From assembly GCA_041749275.1 (NCBI GenBank), contig JBGTBQ010000223.1, positions 1 to 6,791 of the forward strand: a stretch of DNA of 6,791 nucleotides, given 5' to 3'. The stretch is from JBGTBQ01 sp041749275 (lineage in GTDB: Bacteria; Acidobacteriota; Blastocatellia; Pyrinomonadales; Pyrinomonadaceae). Numbering within the stretch: the first letter of the stretch is position 1; each line of letters starts with the position of its first letter. A program made the translations under genes and the position numbers. Below the pieces are notes generated by a model. The model was given only the letters and a program-made list of their open reading frames with translations. It did not search any database and was not told where the DNA came from. Below, piece after piece: positions 4,803-6,791 of this stretch.

Positions 4803-5124
4803 GGCGTTCGGCGAGTTTTCTCGCGTCAAGCTCTCAAACAGCTCGCCGAGAGAAAGTAATATCCAGCGCGGACTTGAGATTCAGTTGGCAGGCGCGCGTC
4901 TGGCGAGTTGGGCGACGGCGGTGGTCAGCGCGAGCGGGTCTATCGGCTTCGCCATGTGCGGCGGCAAGATCAATCCTTCCGCGCGTGCCTCCGAAAGCGA
5001 TTCACCCTCCAAGATGTTTCGGCTTTTTCGCGCGCCCATCCCTTCGCGCCAAGCTCCGCGCGCGATGCTTTGTGATATCTTTACCGCCACACAGTAAAGT
5101 CACCGGAGAGGAGTCTCTCATCGC
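4803..5124. other. Intergenic stretch without an intact gene
   Basis: These 322 nt carry no convincing complete gene. Small palindromes are visible: GCGAG/CTCGC around TTTT (4811-4824), CGGCGAG/CTCGCCG (4809-4815 with 4842-4848), and CTTTAC/GTAAAG (5079-5084 with 5094-5099). None has a following T run. A minus-strand open segment at 4881-5090 resembles the end of a receiver domain. GGAGAGGA (5105-5112) is the probable ribosome site for the peptidase gene at 5125. Confidence 0.6.
4881..5090 (-). pseudogene. Possible relic of a response-regulator receiver domain (C-terminal end)
   Basis: The minus-strand frame ending at TGA (complement of 4881-4883) encodes about 70 residues. The last part, EARAEGLILPPHMAKPIDPL then ALTTAVAQLARR, resembles the final strand and helix of CheY-like receiver domains, where an invariant lysine precedes a proline (KP) and a last amphipathic helix follows. 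The spacing from the glycine to HMAKP is two residues longer than usual, and the upstream part (MGARKSRNILEGESLSEA) does not show the rest of the domain. No phospho-acceptor aspartate region is recognisable in any minus frame upstream. It is best read as a decayed 3' fragment of a hybrid kinase or response-regulator gene; chance resemblance remains possible. Confidence 0.35.
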
Positions 5125-6342
5125 ATGTTCTTCAGAACGGCCCTCGTCCTGAGCGTCCTTTTCTCATCCGCCATGAACCAAACGACCAGTGAGCAGCCGC
5201 GCCCGCGTGCGCGCGACATCGGGATGGTGGTCGGCGTGCTGCCGCCGGGCAAACTGAACGCCATCACGGATGTCGAAGGCGTGCGCGTCGGCCACGAGAC
5301 GCTCATCAAGGGCGACTCCATCCGCACGGGCGTGACGGCCATCCTGCCGCACGGCGGGAACATTTTTCAGGAGAAGGCGCCCGCCGCCGTCTTCGTCGGC
5401 AACGGCTTCGGCAAGCTCGCCGGCTCGACACAGGTCGCCGAACTCGGCGAGATCGAGACGCCCATTCTTCTGACGAACACGCTCAACGTCCCGCGCGTGG
5501 CCGACGCGCTCATCGAGTGGATGCTTCAGCTTCCCGGCAACGAGGAGGTGCGCTCCATCAACCCGCTCGTCGGCGAGACGAACGACGGATTTTTGAACGA
5601 CATCCGCGGTCGCCACGTCGGGCGCGAAGAGGTCTTCCGCGCGCTCCGCTCGGCGAAAGGCGGCGCGGTCGAAGAGGGTTCGGTCGGCGCCGGGACGGGG
5701 ACGGTCGCCTTCGGCTTCAAGGGCGGCATCGGCACCGCGTCGCGCGTCGTGCCCGCCACGCGCGGCGGCTACACCGTCGGCGTGCTGGTGCAGACCAACT
5801 TCGGCGGCGTGCTCACGATGAACGGCGCGCCCGTGGGCCGCGAACTCGGCAAGTATTATCTGCGTGAAGACCTCGAACCAGCGCGACAGGGCGCAGGCGC
5901 GAAAGAGAAAGAGCCGGCCCCGTCCGCCGGTTCACCGACCGCCGACCGTGCCGACGGCTCCATCATCATCGTCGTGGCGACGGACGCTCCGCTCGACGCG
6001 CGCAACCTCCGACGCCTCGCCGCACGCGCCATGCTCGGACTCGCGCGCACCGGCTCGCCCTCGACGCAAGGCAGCGGCGACTACGTCATCGCCTTTTCGA
6101 CGGCCTCGCAAAATCGCCTCCGCCACGGCGAGACCGCGCCGCGCGCCTTCACCCTGCTCCCCAACGAAGCGATGTCGCCGCTCTTCCTCGCCTGCGTCGA
6201 AGCGACCGAGGAGGCCATCTACAATTCGCTCCTGCGCGCCACCACCATCAAGGGCCGCAGCGGCAACCGCGCCGAGGCGCTCCCCATCGAAAAGACCATC
6301 GAGATACTGAAGAAGTACGGCGCGATTAAGGCGAGTCAGTGA
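5125..6342 (+). CDS. P1 family (S58, DmpA/BapA-like) aminopeptidase, secreted
   Basis: This 405-residue protein belongs to the S58 peptidases, Ntn-type hydrolases that self-cleave and then remove N-terminal residues (DmpA: D- or L-amino acids; BapA: beta-amino acids). Family features in order: DIGMVVGVLPPGKLNAITDVEGVRVGHETL near 31-60, GVTAILPHGGNIFQEKAPAAVFVGNGFGKLAGS (69-101), ETPILLTNTLNVPRVADAL, VGETNDGFLNDIRG, the GAGTGTVAFGFKGGIGTASRV glycine-rich block (188-208), NFGG, and the ADGSIIIVVATDAPL motif. By analogy with DmpA, cleavage falls between G278 and S279, and S279 becomes the nucleophile. The segment just before it (about 250-276, AKEKEPAPSAGSPTADRA) is a polar Pro/Ala-rich linker, as expected for a processed loop. 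A signal-peptide-like N-terminus (MFFRTALVLSVLFSSA) suggests a periplasmic or secreted enzyme. The start is supported by GGAGAGGA 12 nt upstream. The gene appears to stand alone, with hairpins downstream. Confidence 0.92.
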   Translation: MFFRTALVLSVLFSSAMNQTTSEQPRPRARDIGMVVGVLPPGKLNAITDVEGVRVGHETLIKGDSIRTGVTAILPHGGNIFQEKAPAAVFVGNGFGKLAGSTQVAELGEIETPILLTNTLNVPRVADALIEWMLQLPGNEEVRSINPLVGETNDGFLNDIRGRHVGREEVFRALRSAKGGAVEEGSVGAGTGTVAFGFKGGIGTASRVVPATRGGYTVGVLVQTNFGGVLTMNGAPVGRELGKYYLREDLEPARQGAGAKEKEPAPSAGSPTADRADGSIIIVVATDAPLDARNLRRLAARAMLGLARTGSPSTQGSGDYVIAFSTASQNRLRHGETAPRAFTLLPNEAMSPLFLACVEATEEAIYNSLLRATTIKGRSGNRAEALPIEKTIEILKKYGAIKASQ

Positions 6343-6428
6343 GGCGAAGGCTTGACGCTAGACGGAAGTTGGGCGGCTTCGCTCGGATAACATAAATCCG
6401 CGATATTGACTGCGTGAGAAGAACCAAT

Positions 6429-6458
6429 CCGAGTCAGTTCGTTAGCTCGGTTTATTTT
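6429..6458 (+). terminator. Terminator-like hairpin downstream of the S58 peptidase gene
   Basis: CCGAG (6429-6433) pairs with CTCGG (6446-6450) around a 12-nt loop, immediately followed by TTTATTTT. The stem is short, though two further A-T pairs can add after one mismatch. It lies 86 nt after the peptidase stop, and no gene intervenes, so it is the best candidate for transcript end. Confidence 0.4.
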
Positions 6459-6486
6459 CATCCGTGGCTTCCCGCCACGGATGAAA
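6456..6486. repeat. Perfect 13-bp hairpin
   Basis: TTTCATCCGTGGC (6456-6468) and GCCACGGATGAAA (6474-6486) are exact inverse complements with a 5-nt loop (TTCCC). No T run follows on either strand. The hairpin abuts the left end of the element at 6489-6694, so it may be part of a composite repeat or a preferred insertion neighbourhood. Confidence 0.75.
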
Positions 6487-6517
6487 CGCTAAGAGCATGT
6501 CTAAAAAGCCATGTGCC

Positions 6518-6535
6518 GAAGCTCCGTGAGGAGCG
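6518..6535 (+). repeat. Palindromic module copy A
   Basis: GAAGCTCCGTGAGGAGCG contains the stem GCTCC/GGAGC with a GTGA loop and is followed by GAATGTTTATAGCCC. It is identical over 18 nt to copy B at 6572-6589, 54 nt further on, and is related in inverted orientation to copy C. Confidence 0.85.
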
Positions 6536-6571
6536 GAATGTTTATAGCCCATCGCGTGCCATGAGGTCGCT

Positions 6572-6589
6572 GAAGCTCCGTGAGGAGCG
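6572..6589 (+). repeat. Palindromic module copy B
   Basis: This is an exact 18-nt direct repeat of copy A (6518-6535). The bases after it diverge (ACATGGTAGG versus GAATGTTTAT), so only the hairpin and a few flanking bases are shared. It lies in the interior of the element, outside the inverted arms. Confidence 0.85.
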
Positions 6590-6606
6590 ACATGGTAGGC
6601 GCTGCC

Positions 6607-6619
6607 GCCCCGCCGGGGC
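6607..6619. repeat. GC-rich palindrome inside the element
   Basis: GCCCC-GCC-GGGGC forms a 5-bp stem with a 3-nt loop. Its stem matches that of copy C rather than those of A and B, which suggests a further diverged module. Confidence 0.6.
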
Positions 6620-6645
6620 TTGAAAGAACAAGGGAAGAGCGGCGC

Positions 6646-6675
6646 GGGCTACACACATTCCGCCCCTCACGGGGC
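6646..6675 (-). repeat. Palindromic module copy C (inverted, with compensated stem)
   Basis: Read on the minus strand, these 30 nt match 6521-6550 at 26 of 30 positions. Two of the four differences are the two sides of one stem pair: T-A in GCTCC/GGAGC becomes C-G in GCCCC/GGGGC, with the GTGA loop unchanged. The other two lie in the TTTATAG/TGTGTAG tail. Confidence 0.8.
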
Positions 6676-6694
6676 TTTTTAGACACGCTCTAAG

Positions 6695-6791
6695 TTCATT
6701 CATCCTCCGACAATGAGGCGTGCGGCGGAATTTCAATTCGCGCGTTGAACACGTGCTTTGTCTTCTCAAACCTTTCGAGAAAAAATCATTC
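6695..6791. other. Right-edge sequence with no recognisable gene
   Basis: No convincing coding segment or RNA gene is visible in the last 97 nt. A weak hairpin can form between TCTC and GAGA around 6764-6780, followed by an A run. The region may belong to the flank of a gene beyond the window. Confidence 0.4.

Larger units (their letters stand above)
6489..6694. mobile_element. MITE/REP-like non-autonomous element with 22-bp terminal inverted repeats
   Basis: The left end (6489-6510) and right end (6673-6694) are inverse complements at 20 of 22 positions, with core TGTCTAAAAAGCC. Allowing a 13-nt insertion in the left arm, the inverted similarity continues through a palindromic module, so the arms run roughly 6489-6550 and 6646-6694. 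The 206-nt element has no plausible protein and contains four short palindromes: 6521-6534, 6575-6588, 6607-6619 and 6662-6675. This is typical of a miniature inverted-repeat element or a REP-like cluster mobilised by a transposase encoded elsewhere. ATGAA occurs outside each end in inverted orientation, so no clear target-site duplication is seen. The transposase family is not identifiable from the ends. Confidence 0.65.

Noticed and set aside
6518..6675. CRISPR-like array
   Set aside because: There are only three related copies, one inverted, with unequal spacing and strong internal palindromes; no cas genes are present. A REP/MITE element explains it better.
6501..6769. Minus-strand small frames at the right edge
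   Set aside because: They translate through the repeated palindromes, which produces the same peptide fragments repeatedly; no ribosome site or family pattern is seen.

Overview
The window is GC-rich (about two thirds G+C in sampled coding stretches) and looks chromosomal. It most resembles an Acidobacteriota genome, perhaps Blastocatellia-like. This is inferred from gene content (a small protein joining a five-cysteine N-terminal block to a carboxypeptidase-regulatory-like domain, secreted or anchored proteins of unknown role, an S58/DmpA-type peptidase) and from the many dispersed palindromic repeats. No marker gene fixes the taxonomy.

Layout: (i) 1-1050, nucleotide metabolism: the 3' part of a DUF84/YjjX-like inosine/xanthosine triphosphatase gene, then a type II thymidine kinase gene (tdk), both on +. 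(ii) 1038-1534, a compact cassette: an S23/four-helix-bundle protein gene with a near-ideal Shine-Dalgarno and its own terminator-like hairpin, about 49% G+C, bracketed by two 28-nt inverted arrays of four GGATGAN heptamers. The left array supplies the last codons and the stop of tdk. (iii) 1542-3314, a two-gene envelope operon: a putative lipoprotein with a LolA/DUF4412-like domain and a membrane-anchored periplasmic protein of unknown family, 6 nt apart. (iv) 3315-3543, a convergent intergenic region with a 37-bp near-perfect hairpin and a second 7-bp hairpin, then a GlsB/YeaQ/YmgE-type membrane protein gene on -. (v) 3838-4802, an 8-bp inverted repeat just upstream of the cysteine-block/carboxypeptidase-regulatory-like gene. 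(vi) 4803-5124, no intact gene, but a minus-strand fragment resembling the C-terminal end of a response-regulator receiver domain. (vii) 5125-6342, a secreted P1-family (S58, DmpA-like) peptidase. (viii) 6343-6791, non-coding: a terminator-like hairpin, a perfect 13-bp hairpin, and a roughly 206-bp element with 22-bp terminal inverted repeats (20/22) containing several short palindromes, best read as a non-autonomous MITE/REP-like element.

The genes do not form one pathway. What stands out is the density of structured repeats between ordinary genes. The best candidates for something undescribed are the heptamer-bracketed four-helix-bundle cassette at the end of tdk and the palindrome-rich element at the right edge, where two copies of a module differ by a compensatory base-pair change. 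Assignments rest on reading the sequence; no database search was run.
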